A program made the position numbers and the translations under genes. A stretch of 64,000 nucleotides of DNA from Symbiobacterium thermophilum IAM 14863 (GTDB taxonomy: Bacteria > Bacillota > Sulfobacillia > Symbiobacteriales > Symbiobacteriaceae), in NCBI RefSeq assembly GCF_000009905.1, contig NC_006177.1, forward strand, positions 1,798,001 through 1,862,000. Direction: 5' to 3'. Numbering within the stretch: the stretch's first letter is position 1; each line of letters opens with the position of its first letter. The notes under the pieces are model-generated. The model saw only the letters and a list, made by a program, of their open reading frames with translations, made no database searches and was not told where the DNA came from. Below are positions 16,408-25,325 of the stretch, piece after piece.

Positions 16408-18759
16408 ATGGCAGGCAAGCCCCTGATCATCGCGGAGAAGCCGTCCGCGGCCATGGCCATCGCCCAGGCCCTGGGCGGTTTCCAGCGGCGGGACGGCTAC
16501 CTGGAATCGGCCGAGTATCTCCTCTCCTGGGCGATCGGCCACCTGGTGGAGCTCCTTCCCCCGGAGGCGTACGACCCCCGGTGGAAAAGGTGGACCATGG
16601 AGACGCTGCCGATTCTGCCGGAGGGGTTCGGGCTGCACGTGCTGCCGAAAACCCGCTCCCAGTTCCGGACCCTGGCCCGCCTGGGAAAGCAGGCGCCGCT
16701 CCTGGTCAACGCCTGCGACGCCGGGCGGGAGGGCGAGTTGATCTTCCGTTACATCTGCGCGGCCGCCGGGCTCGAAAAGCCCGTGATGCGACTCTGGGTG
16801 TCGGCGCTCACCCCTGCGGCCATCCGGGCGGCCTTCGCCGAGATGAAACCTCAGGAGCACTACGACCGGCTTTACCGGTCGGCCCGGTGCCGGGCGGAGG
16901 GCGATTGGCTGGTGGGGATCAACGCCACGCGGGCGTTCACGGTGAAGTTCGGGGAGCTGCTCTCGGCAGGGCGGGTGCAGACGCCGACCCTGGCGATGGT
17001 GGTGCGGCGTGAGCGGGAAATCGAGTCGTTTCGCCCCGAGCCGTACTGGGAGGTCTTCGCGGCGTTTCGGACGCCGGACGGGCGGGAGTATACCGGCAAG
17101 TGGTTTGGTCCGGACGGGGACCGGCTGTCCTCAGCCGACGCCGCCGAGGCGGTGGTGCGCCGGGTGCGGCGGCAGGCGGGCTGGGTGGAGGCCAGCGACG
17201 AGCGGCCGGTGGCCGAACGGCCGCCGCAGCTCTTCGACCTCACGAGCCTGCAGCGGGAGGCCAACCGCCGGTACGGCCTGACGGCCGCCGCCACCCTGAA
17301 GGCCGCGCAGGCGCTCTATGAGGCCAAGCACATCACCTATCCCCGTACGGACTCCCGTTACCTTTCCCGTGCGCTGGTGCCGCAGCTGCCGGCGTTGGTG
17401 CGCGCGTTGTCGGCCCGGTCGGACCTGGCGGCTCTGGCCGCCGGTGCGGACCTCAGCCGGGTGGGTTTCGGGAACCGCCGGGTGGTGGACGATGCCAAGG
17501 TTACCGACCACCACGCGATCCTCCCGACCAGCGAGGTGCCCCGCAGCCTCACTGGTGCCGAGGCAAAAATCTACGACCTCATCGTGCGCCGCTTCCTGGC
17601 CCAGTTCTACCCCGATGCCCGGTTCCTGGAGCAGGAGGTGGTCACCTGCGTCGGGGAGCTGCCCGACCGGTTCCGGAGCCGGGGCAGGCGCTTGGTGGAT
17701 CCGGGCTGGCGGCAGGTCGAACCCGAACCCGCCCGGAAGCGGCGCGCGGCGGAGGATGAGGAAGAGGAGGGCCTGCAGCTGCTCCCGCCGCTGCGGATGG
17801 GCGAGCCGGTCGCCGTGGGGGACGTGGAGAGCCGGGAGAAGGCCACCCGCCCGCCGCGCCGTTACACCGAGGCCACCCTGCTCTCCGCCATGGAGTACGC
17901 CGGGCGGGAGATCACCGACGAGGCCTTGCGGGAGGCGATGAAAGGGCACGGGCTGGGCACGCCGGCCACCCGTGCGGCGATCATCGAGCGGCTGAAGGAG
18001 ATGGGCTACATCATCACGGAGCGGAGGAGCCTCGTGCCCACTGCGAAGGGGCGGCGCCTGGTGGAGCTTGCGGAGCGGGCCGGGGTCGAGGTGCTCCTGA
18101 GCCCGGAGCTCACCGGCGAGTGGGAGCACCGCATTGCCGGCATTCAGTCCGGGGAGTATGACGATGCCCGGTTCATGCAGGAGATCCGGGAGCTGACGGC
18201 CCGGCTGGTGGAGCGGATCCGTGCGACCGAGGGCGCACCCGGACGCGGCGGCGCGGGCAGGAGCAGCACGGCGGAGCCCGGCCCGGCGAAGGAGGAACCG
18301 GCGGCCGGCGGACCGCCACTTCAGGACCGGCTCCCGACCCCGTGCCCGCGGTGCGGAGGCCCGGTCACCCGGGGGAGCCGGGGGTGGACCTGCGCCACCG
18401 CAGGATGCGGCCTGCGCATTCCCACCTTTCTCTGCGGGAAGGTCATCGACGGCGGCGCCGCGGAGGCGCTGCTCAGCCGGGGCCGCACGCCCTTGATCAC
18501 GGGGTTCACCTCGCCGCGCACGGGCCGGCGCTTTTCCGCCTTCCTGGTGCTGAAAGAGGACGCCCAGGTGGGGTTCGAGTTCCCGCCCGACCGGCGCGGC
18601 AGCCGTCGCACGCGAAAGGCCCCCGGGGAGGGCGATGCACCCTCCCGGGGGCCCGGGGAAGCGGAGACGTCATCCCCGAATCGGAGCGACGGGGCATCCG
18701 CCGGCGTCAGCCCACGACGGGGAAGACCAGGGTCGCGTGCGGGAGCACGTAAGCCTTGA
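16408..18759 (+). CDS. topB: DNA topoisomerase III
   Basis: Type IA topoisomerase that cuts and passes single strands to resolve replication and recombination intermediates. 783 residues. TOPRIM domain with A-E-K-P-S near residue 10 and N-A-C-D-A-G-R-E-G-E, catalytic Tyr311 in I-T-Y-P-R-T-D-S-R-Y. The C-terminal zinc-ribbon-like domain has C-P-R-C and later Cys residues. ATG 16408 is chosen, six to seven bases after GAGGTGG; GTG 16399 overlaps that site. The last 50 residues are low-complexity, run over a hairpin and overlap the convergent larA-like gene. Confidence 0.9.
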   Translation: MAGKPLIIAEKPSAAMAIAQALGGFQRRDGYLESAEYLLSWAIGHLVELLPPEAYDPRWKRWTMETLPILPEGFGLHVLPKTRSQFRTLARLGKQAPLLVNACDAGREGELIFRYICAAAGLEKPVMRLWVSALTPAAIRAAFAEMKPQEHYDRLYRSARCRAEGDWLVGINATRAFTVKFGELLSAGRVQTPTLAMVVRREREIESFRPEPYWEVFAAFRTPDGREYTGKWFGPDGDRLSSADAAEAVVRRVRRQAGWVEASDERPVAERPPQLFDLTSLQREANRRYGLTAAATLKAAQALYEAKHITYPRTDSRYLSRALVPQLPALVRALSARSDLAALAAGADLSRVGFGNRRVVDDAKVTDHHAILPTSEVPRSLTGAEAKIYDLIVRRFLAQFYPDARFLEQEVVTCVGELPDRFRSRGRRLVDPGWRQVEPEPARKRRAAEDEEEEGLQLLPPLRMGEPVAVGDVESREKATRPPRRYTEATLLSAMEYAGREITDEALREAMKGHGLGTPATRAAIIERLKEMGYIITERRSLVPTAKGRRLVELAERAGVEVLLSPELTGEWEHRIAGIQSGEYDDARFMQEIRELTARLVERIRATEGAPGRGGAGRSSTAEPGPAKEEPAAGGPPLQDRLPTPCPRCGGPVTRGSRGWTCATAGCGLRIPTFLCGKVIDGGAAEALLSRGRTPLITGFTSPRTGRRFSAFLVLKEDAQVGFEFPPDRRGSRRTRKAPGEGDAPSRGPGEAETSSPNRSDGASAGVSPRRGRPGSRAGARKP
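18619..18652. terminator. Hairpin inside the 3' end of topB
   Basis: A 13-bp stem with one bulged G (18619-18632 with 18640-18652) lies 107 bases before the topB stop and just past the stop of the convergent gene. It looks like a terminator for the minus-strand gene. It would sit inside topB mRNA. No T-tract follows. Confidence 0.4.
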
Positions 18760-19969
18760 AATCGTCGCCGTGCTTCCGGCGCACGTAGGCCAGCGCCTCA
18801 TCCAGCGTTGCGGCAGGCCGCATGAACAGGGACTCGGCCAGGTCTGACGGCTGGGGGGAGACCAGCACGACCTCCTTCTCCTTCAGCACCCGGGCGATGG
18901 CGAAGGCCTTGTGGCCACCCAGTTCGAAGTGGGACTCGAAGCGGCGCAGGATGTCGTCGAGGCTGTCGGCCTCCCGGACCCACCGTTCGAAGGCCGCCTC
19001 GCCGCCGTAACCCTCGCGGCAGTCGGCCACCAGCACGATGGTTCCGCCGGGCCGCGTGACCTGCTCCGCAGCCTCCATCGCCTTCTGGGACTGGTACACG
19101 TCCAGGTCCTTGGGGAATCCTCCGGCGCTGCAGATGGCCACGTCCGCCTGCTCGTCCACGCGGACGACGGACATGCGCTCACAGACGGCCACGCCCTCCA
19201 GCCAGGCGGCTTCCAGGTCGCCGGCGACGACGGCCACGATCTGCTTCTTCTCGTTGGTCACCACGTTCAGGATGAAGTCCACGCCGACCATGCGGGCCGC
19301 CTCCATCATGATGTGGTGAACCGGGTTATCCTTGTACCGGGCGGTGGCCGCGCGCGGGTCCGTCATCTTCCGGTGGTTGTGGGTGATCAGGCTCTTACCG
19401 GCGACGCCGGGCAGCACCGACTTGCGCCCGCCGGAGTACCCCGCGAAGTAGTGGAGCCCGATCAGGCCGGTGGTGATCAGGAAGTCGGCCTCGGCCACAT
19501 GGCGGTTGACGGTGAGATCCGTGCCGTCGGAGAGTCGGCCCACGGTCACCAGGTCGTCGGCAACGCAGTCGTGGTTGACGAACCGGTAGCGGTTGACCAC
19601 GTCCGCGCCGAAGATGCGCCGGTTCTCCTCGTCGGTGTGGGGGCGGTGGATGCCGGTGGCGACGACGAACGTCACCTGCTCAGGCCGGACGCCGGCTTCG
19701 TCCAGCGTGCGCAGCAGAGGCGGGAGCATGATATCGTACGGGGTGGGGCGGGTGATGTCGTTGACGATGATCACCACCCTTTCGGGTCTGCGGGCCCTCA
19801 GCAGCTCGGCCAGCGGCGGCGTGCCGGTGGGGCTCTTCAGGACGTGTTCCACGGTTTTCAGGGGGTTCGGCAGGGGAGCGACCTCGTTGGGCAGAAGGAT
19901 CCCTTTCAGGTTCTCATCCGGCAGTTCCAGGAGCATCTCCGACTGTCCGATCTTCAGCGGCGTCTTCAT
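18707..19969 (-). CDS. larA: LarA-type nickel-pincer racemase
   Basis: Member of the lactate racemase (LarA) superfamily, whose enzymes racemise or epimerise 2-hydroxy acids with a nickel-pincer nucleotide. 420 residues from ATG 19969. Positions known as catalytic or cofactor-binding in Lactobacillus LarA are all present: D71 and R74 (N-D-I-T-R), H108 (T-G-I-H-R-P-H), H173, K183 (G-G-R-K-S, covalent cofactor site) and H199. No larB, larC or larE lies nearby, so cofactor synthesis must be encoded elsewhere. The substrate may not be lactate, as the superfamily is broad. Confidence 0.8.
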   Translation of the reverse strand: MKTPLKIGQSEMLLELPDENLKGILLPNEVAPLPNPLKTVEHVLKSPTGTPPLAELLRARRPERVVIIVNDITRPTPYDIMLPPLLRTLDEAGVRPEQVTFVVATGIHRPHTDEENRRIFGADVVNRYRFVNHDCVADDLVTVGRLSDGTDLTVNRHVAEADFLITTGLIGLHYFAGYSGGRKSVLPGVAGKSLITHNHRKMTDPRAATARYKDNPVHHIMMEAARMVGVDFILNVVTNEKKQIVAVVAGDLEAAWLEGVAVCERMSVVRVDEQADVAICSAGGFPKDLDVYQSQKAMEAAEQVTRPGGTIVLVADCREGYGGEAAFERWVREADSLDDILRRFESHFELGGHKAFAIARVLKEKEVVLVSPQPSDLAESLFMRPAATLDEALAYVRRKHGDDFKAYVLPHATLVFPVVG

Positions 19970-20128
19970 GCGGATGCGGCCCCGTGCGTGCGCACGGACG
20001 GCCTTTCCCCCCCATCTGGTGCCCGGATGTGGCGGTAACGGTGGCGCGAAGGAACACTTCCAGTGTACCTGAGGGTCGGGGAGTCCCGTATGAGCCGTTC
20101 TGATCATTTCCGTAGCGGAGGAACCGCC

Positions 20129-21220
20129 ATGGACCTACGACAGCAGCGCAAAAGGGATCACGTGCGGCTGGCCGCCGCCTGGCAGGAGAGGCGCCCTCCC
20201 CCTGCGGCCGCAGGGCCGGGCGCCGGGTGGGAGGATGTGCACCTGGTCAACCACAGCCTGCCGGAACTGGCGCTGGCGGAGATCGACCTCACCACGTCCG
20301 TCGCCGGCGTGCGGCTCGCCCAGCCGGTGGTGATCAACGCGATGACCGGGGGAGCCGACGACGTCACGGCCATCAACCGGGACCTGGCGGCGGTGGCCGC
20401 CGACCTGGGCCTCGCCATGGCCGTGGGCTCCCAGACGGCCGGCCTGCGGGACCCGGCGGTGGCCGACAGCTACCGGGTGGTGCGGCGGGTCAACCCGAAG
20501 GGGATCGTCCTGGCCAACGTGGGCAGCGACGCGACCCCCGAACAGGCCCGCGCGGCGGTGGAGATGGTGGAGGCGGACCTGCTGCAGATCCACCTGAACG
20601 CCCCGCAGGAGCTGCGCATGCCCGAGGGCGACCGGGACTTCCGGGGGCGGCTGGAGGCGATCGCCCGGATGGTGGAGGAGGCGCCGGTGCCGGTGGTGGT
20701 GAAGGAGTGCGGCTTCGGCGTGTCCCGCGACGTGGCCGTCCTGCTGCACCAGGCGGGGGTTCGCGCCGTCGACGTGTCGGGGCGGGGCGGCACCAACTTC
20801 GCCTGGATCGAGGACCGCCGTGCAGGGCTGTCCGACCCCGACCCGGGGCTTCAGAACTGGGGGATCCCCACGGCGTGCGCCCTGGCGGAGGTGGCGGCGC
20901 TCGGTCTGCCCGAGCTTGACCTCATCGCCAGCGGCGGCATCCGCCACGGGTCTGACGCCGCCAAGGCCCTGGCGCTGGGCGCGAGGGCCGCCGCGGTGGC
21001 CGGGCCGGTCCTGCTGCGGCAACAGCGGGAGGGCGCCAGGGGCGTCATGGCGTACTTGCAACAGTTCCTGACCGACCTGCGGGCAGCGATGCTGCTTGCC
21101 GGCGCGGGCAGCGTGGCGGCCATGGGCCAGGTGCCCGTGGTCGTGACCGGCTTCACCGGCGAGTGGTGCCGCCTGCGGGGAGTCGACCTGATGGCCCTGG
21201 CTAACCGGTCGGAACGGTAA
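20129..21220 (+). CDS. fni: Type 2 isopentenyl-diphosphate delta-isomerase
   Basis: FMN- and NADPH-dependent isomerase of IPP and DMAPP in isoprenoid synthesis. 363 residues. The N-terminal R-K-R-D-H, the M-T-G-G motif, A-V-G-S-Q (flavin/substrate site) and D-V-S-G-R-G-G-T-N-F match the family. A C-terminal phosphate/FMN-binding S-G-G-I-R follows. The ATG at 20129 has GGAGGAA in front. Divergent from the larA-like gene. In Bacillus fni also lies between rpsA and der. Confidence 0.93.
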   Translation: MDLRQQRKRDHVRLAAAWQERRPPPAAAGPGAGWEDVHLVNHSLPELALAEIDLTTSVAGVRLAQPVVINAMTGGADDVTAINRDLAAVAADLGLAMAVGSQTAGLRDPAVADSYRVVRRVNPKGIVLANVGSDATPEQARAAVEMVEADLLQIHLNAPQELRMPEGDRDFRGRLEAIARMVEEAPVPVVVKECGFGVSRDVAVLLHQAGVRAVDVSGRGGTNFAWIEDRRAGLSDPDPGLQNWGIPTACALAEVAALGLPELDLIASGGIRHGSDAAKALALGARAAAVAGPVLLRQQREGARGVMAYLQQFLTDLRAAMLLAGAGSVAAMGQVPVVVTGFTGEWCRLRGVDLMALANRSER

Positions 21221-21256
21221 CCCCTCCTGCCCCGTCTCACACCAGGAGGGAATCTT

Positions 21257-22182
21257 CTGACGGAACATGCGGGTTCTGAGCCGATCGGGCGGACCCAACA
21301 GGCACAGCGGTGGCTTCGCCGGTACGGATTGCTGGCGCTGCTGGTGCCGCTGCTGGCCTACGCTGTGGCGATCGGCCTTGCGTACTGGCGCCCGCCCCTC
21401 CAGGTCAGCGGCCTCTCCACAGGTGCCGCCGGGGGGCTTCACATGGCGGTGGTTCAGGTGCAGAACCGCGGGCGGCTCCCGGTGCGGGTCGTGTCCGTAG
21501 AAGTTTTGGGGCGTTCTGCCGCCGGACGAGATGGCGATCGCCTGGCCGACGATGGATCCTTGCCGACGGTTCACGCCGCCTATGCCCAGGGGGATCGTAC
21601 GGAGCCGTGGCCGCCGGGCGACTGGCGCGTGGAGCCGTTGACTGAGCCGCCAGACGTGGTGCGGCTCTGCGGAGCGCGTCGGTCTACGGGGGCAGGGACG
21701 TCCCGGCCGACTGGGGAGGGTGGCAGGACGCCGGGCCCGGCGTGCGCTACCGGCTGCAGCGAACCGGGGAGGACCTCTTCATCGAGTTCGCCCCCGAGCC
21801 GGGGAGCCCGCCCGGCGCACTGGTTCTCAACAGCTTCCTGGAAGAGCTGGGGGGCGGCCGGGCACGCTTTCGGTTCCGCTTGATCACACTCACAGATCGG
21901 CCGAGCGCGTCGAGCCTGGTGGTAAGCGTACCCCTGCGCTGGGGTGAGCCCGATCCCGCGGTGGAAATCGAGGTCTACAGCATCGATGAGTGGCTCCAGC
22001 GGAACTCGACCGAGAGAGGGTGGAACCCATGCAAGAATCACGGTGGTTCGCCCGCACAGTTCAGAAGCAAGTGTGTGCCAACTACCTGCTCTTCCTGCCC
22101 CCGGGGTACGGTGACGATCGCTCCCGTCGGTGGCCGCTCATCCTCTTCCTGCACGGCGCGGGCGAGCGGGGCAGCGACCTGA
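21257..22182 (+). pseudogene. Membrane-anchored protein of unknown function, frameshifted
   Basis: The first part has one N-terminal helix (A-L-L-V-P-L-L-A-Y-A-V) and then an extracytoplasmic beta-rich segment, up to about 21655. Good-quality coding sequence then continues in the next frame (G-A-L-R-S-A-S-V-Y-G-G-R-D through V-E-I-E-V-Y-S-I-D-E-W), so a single-base change near 21655-21665 splits it. The only well-placed start is CTG 21257, six bases after AGGAGGG; there is no ATG, GTG or TTG before the helix. The second frame runs on past the esterase start and probably really ends near 22030. No family recognised. Confidence 0.45.
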
Positions 22183-22706
22183 GCCTGGTGAAGAGGCATG
22201 GCCTGCCCAAGCTGCTGGACGAGCGGCCCGGAGACTTTCCTTTCATCGTCGTTTCGCCCCAGTGCCCCGATGGGGAGGTCTGGGACGTCGACGTCCTCCT
22301 GGCCCTGCTGGATGAGGTGTGTGAAACCCATGCGGTGGACCGGGATCGCATATATGTGACCGGTCTCTCCATGGGCGGCATGGGCACCTTCGCCCTGGCG
22401 CTGGCCGCGCCTCAGCGTTTCGCCGCGGCCGCGCCGGTCTGCGGCTGGGGCAATCCCCTGCAGGTGCGTCCCGAGCACGCCCGGGTCCCCTTCTGGGTCT
22501 TCCACGGCGAGCTGGACGACAAGGTGCCCGCAGCCCTGTCGGCGCAGATGGTGGCGGCCCTGCAGGCGGTGGGCGCACCGGTGCGGTACACGGTGTACCC
22601 CGGCGTCGGCCACGACGCCTGGACCCCGACCTACGCCAACGCGGAGCTCTACCAGTGGTTCCTGGCGCACCGCCGCTCCGGCGAGCCGGCCGCGGGGCCG
22701 GTCTAG
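22029..22706 (+). CDS. Alpha/beta-hydrolase esterase/peptidase-like protein
   Basis: 225-residue serine hydrolase of the COG4099/dienelactone-hydrolase-like kind. Oxyanion region L-H-G-A-G-E-R-G, nucleophile Ser114 in G-L-S-M-G-G, acid at D163/D164 (H-G-E-L-D-D), and His195 in G-V-G-H-D-A-W. No signal peptide, so cytoplasmic. The ATG follows GAGGGTGG and lies within the end of the frameshifted gene. Its stop shares the bases CTAG with the stop of the convergent gene. The substrate is unknown. Confidence 0.75.
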   Translation: MQESRWFARTVQKQVCANYLLFLPPGYGDDRSRRWPLILFLHGAGERGSDLSLVKRHGLPKLLDERPGDFPFIVVSPQCPDGEVWDVDVLLALLDEVCETHAVDRDRIYVTGLSMGGMGTFALALAAPQRFAAAAPVCGWGNPLQVRPEHARVPFWVFHGELDDKVPAALSAQMVAALQAVGAPVRYTVYPGVGHDAWTPTYANAELYQWFLAHRRSGEPAAGPV

Positions 22707-23143
22707 CGCCAGCCGCGCCAGCCGACCCCGCCCATGCGGACGTCCAGCACCTGCCCGCTGTCCTTGTCGATCAGGACGTCCACCCGCTTTGGCGGCTCTC
22801 CCAGGGCCGAGGTGAATCGCACCACGAGCCCCTCTGCGGCCAGGTCGACCAGGGCGTCGGGCCGGAAGCGCTGCAGCCCCCGGGCGGCGGCGGGGTTCAG
22901 CCCCGCCAGGACCCGGGGGGCAGAGTGCGCGGCGTACCAGTCGGCGACCTCCGGATGCGCCAGGGCGGCCGCGACCGCATCGGCGGGCTGCACGGGCAGG
23001 GGTCGGGCAGAGCAGCCTGTCAGCAGAACCTGCGCACTGAAAACGGCCGCGAGGGCCGACAGAAGCATCGCCACGCGCCGGCGGCGGCCCGCCGGCGCCG
23101 GGGCGCGTCCGCGTAGCGCGTCCCGGGTCGGACGTACGCCCAT
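22703..23143 (-). CDS. Small lipoprotein
   Basis: 146 residues with a basic start and a hydrophobic stretch ending in the lipobox L-L-T-G-C (Cys44), so it is likely anchored outside the membrane. An in-frame ATG at residue 25 would give a shorter, more typical signal peptide. The mature part contains V-D-V-L-I-D-K-D-S-G-Q-V-L-D-V and recalls small PepSY-like folds, but I do not claim a family. Starts nine bases after the glycosyltransferase stop, with GAGGGAGTGA, so it is probably in that operon. Confidence 0.6.
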   Translation of the reverse strand: MGVRPTRDALRGRAPAPAGRRRRVAMLLSALAAVFSAQVLLTGCSARPLPVQPADAVAAALAHPEVADWYAAHSAPRVLAGLNPAAARGLQRFRPDALVDLAAEGLVVRFTSALGEPPKRVDVLIDKDSGQVLDVRMGGVGWRGWR

Positions 23144-23151
23144 CCGATCGA

Positions 23152-25134
23152 TCACTCCCTCGTGCGCGGGGTCTTCACCCAGTGGCTGGGGCCCTTCCCC
23201 ACCGCGGCGAGCACCAGCGCGCTGAAGTAGGGCACCGGGAACAGGAAGCCGGCCAGGGGCAGCACCAGGATCTGCCCCACGGCCCCCAGCTGTCCCAGCC
23301 ACATCATCGGCCGGCTGGCCGGGTCGACGTAGCGCATGTACCGTAGGAAGATGTACACGGCGAACCCGATGTAGACCGTGGAGACCATGTGGAGGCCGTA
23401 CCGCCACGCCGGCGGCAGGACGGTGGGATCCACCAGCCCCAGCGCCCACAGGATCAGCACGGTGAGCGGCACCAGGGTGGCCGCCTGGTAGAACAGCCAC
23501 TGGCCCTGGCCCTTGAACCAGAGCGACCGGAGCAGGCGGCGCTGCTCGGGGGAGCCGTCGCCCTCCGCCCGGATCTTGCGCATGACCTGGATGTGGCCGC
23601 TGGCCCAGCGGAGCCGCTGCCGGTAGAAGCCCATGAAGGTCGGCGGCGTCTGCTCGCTGGAGGGGTAAGGCAGGTACTCCGGCCAGGCGCGCGCCTTCAG
23701 CCAGGCCCGGGTGCCCAGCTCCAGGTCCTCGGTCAGGGTGGTGGAATCGAACCCGCCGATCTCGACCAGCAGCCTGGTCTCGACGAAGACGTTGGTGCCG
23801 CCGACGAAGGGGATGCTCCGGTAGACCACCGGCAGGTGCCACTCGTGGCTGATGGCGGTGAAGAGGGAGGCCAGCTTGCAGAAGGCCCCCATGTCGTACC
23901 AGTTCCGAACCTGGAAGACCGGCCCCTGGAAGATGCGGGGCAGCGGGACGTCGGCAGCGCGGGCCTCCACCACCCGGTGGGCGAGGTAGAGGAGCACCCG
24001 GGAGTCCGGCCGGCTTTCGGCGTCGTAGAAGCCGCACCAGGTGGAGCGCCCGTCGATGAACCCCAGGGCCCAGTTGAGGGCCCGGCCCTTGGTGGAGGGC
24101 ACCGGGACGCCAAGCCGCCGGCCGCCGAGCCGGCCGTCGAAGTCGGCGGGCACAACCACGTGCCTGACCGCCGGGGCGTCCTTGCGCCGGCTGTACTCGG
24201 CGACCTTCCGCTCCATGATGTCCTGGGTGGTCGGGTAGACCTCGCGGTAGGCATCGGCCAGCCGCTGCTCCAGCTGCGGGTCGGCCGCCAGCGCCTCGAG
24301 GCGCGCGGTCAGGTTGGCTGCCAGCGCGGTGCAGAGGGAGAGAATTAGCTCCCGGGTCAGGGAGTGGTGCGCCTGGGCGGCCAGCGATGCCAGCCGGCGG
24401 CCCAGCGCGGCGCCGTCCTCGCCGCGCAGCGAGGCGAAAGCGACGGCGCACGGGATGGCCAGGGAGAGAAGGGCGGCGTAGGCGCGCTGGAGCGGCTCCT
24501 GCCCGAGACCGGGGAGCCGGCTGCGCAGCGACCGCACCACGTGGTGGTCCACGCCGCGAGAGCCCTTGCGGAGCAGCCGGCACGCGGCGTCCCAGATGAT
24601 GGGCCGCAGCAGCGGAGCAGGGATGCGTTTCAGGTGCCGCAGCCCCTCGTTGGGTCCCAGCCGGCGGGAGACCTCTCCGATGCCGTCCAGCGCCAGGCCG
24701 GCCACCAGCGCCATGATCAGCCCGCCGGCCTGGGTGTCGGGGTCGGGCACGTCCGCGCAGCCGCGGAGGGCGCGGGCGGCCCCGGTCACCGCGGCGGTCC
24801 GGCTCTCCGCGGCGGCCTGCGCCTCCTTCTCGTCGGTGACCACCAGCACTTCATACAGGTGCGGCGGGTAGGTGAGGCCGGCCAGGTGGTCCACGGTGCG
24901 CTCGATGACGTCGGCCTCGTTGCGGGCCGGCACGATCAGGGAGACGCGGGGCAGGGCGATGCCGTGCTCGCGGGCGCGCGCGGTCACCCGCTCCAGGGAC
25001 AGCGCGGGCCTGCGCTTCCAGTACCGGGTGTCGGCGTAGCGCTTCCACCAGAGCAGGCGCAGGAACAGAAGGAAGAAGAAGAGGTGGAGTCCCACGGCCA
25101 CCAGGTAGACCCACGCGGCAGTGTCGAGTTGCAT
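23152..25134 (-). CDS. Membrane glycosyltransferase family 2 with large internal insertion
   Basis: 660-residue processive-type GT2. N-terminal helix (residues 8-30), the start of the GT-A fold with R-V-S-L-I-V-P-A-R-N-E-A-D (63-75) and L-V-V-T-D-E-K (97-103). Then comes an unusual mostly helical stretch of about 200 residues (113-320). The fold resumes with P-S-T-K-G-R-A-L-N-W (346-355), the metal-site-like Y-D-A-E-S-R-P-D, T-E-D-L-E-L-G and Q-R-L-R-W, followed by four C-terminal helices. ATG 25134 has GGGAGGGTC. It probably makes or exports a cell-surface polysaccharide; the sugar is unknown. Confidence 0.8.
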   Translation of the reverse strand: MQLDTAAWVYLVAVGLHLFFFLLFLRLLWWKRYADTRYWKRRPALSLERVTARAREHGIALPRVSLIVPARNEADVIERTVDHLAGLTYPPHLYEVLVVTDEKEAQAAAESRTAAVTGAARALRGCADVPDPDTQAGGLIMALVAGLALDGIGEVSRRLGPNEGLRHLKRIPAPLLRPIIWDAACRLLRKGSRGVDHHVVRSLRSRLPGLGQEPLQRAYAALLSLAIPCAVAFASLRGEDGAALGRRLASLAAQAHHSLTRELILSLCTALAANLTARLEALAADPQLEQRLADAYREVYPTTQDIMERKVAEYSRRKDAPAVRHVVVPADFDGRLGGRRLGVPVPSTKGRALNWALGFIDGRSTWCGFYDAESRPDSRVLLYLAHRVVEARAADVPLPRIFQGPVFQVRNWYDMGAFCKLASLFTAISHEWHLPVVYRSIPFVGGTNVFVETRLLVEIGGFDSTTLTEDLELGTRAWLKARAWPEYLPYPSSEQTPPTFMGFYRQRLRWASGHIQVMRKIRAEGDGSPEQRRLLRSLWFKGQGQWLFYQAATLVPLTVLILWALGLVDPTVLPPAWRYGLHMVSTVYIGFAVYIFLRYMRYVDPASRPMMWLGQLGAVGQILVLPLAGFLFPVPYFSALVLAAVGKGPSHWVKTPRTRE

Positions 25135-25325
25135 CGTGCGGGACCCTCCCACAGGGTGATGACAGCCATAGGTTGGCAGAACCCTGTGGCGATTATGCCC
25201 CGGAGCGCGTGCTCGGATTCGGCGGGTTCTGTATAGCTTGGCCGTGCCCGGCCAAAGCTAACCCAATGGATGTGGAAAGCCCGCCAGTCACTGCCGGCGG
25301 GCGTGCACACCGGGAGGGTCGCCCC

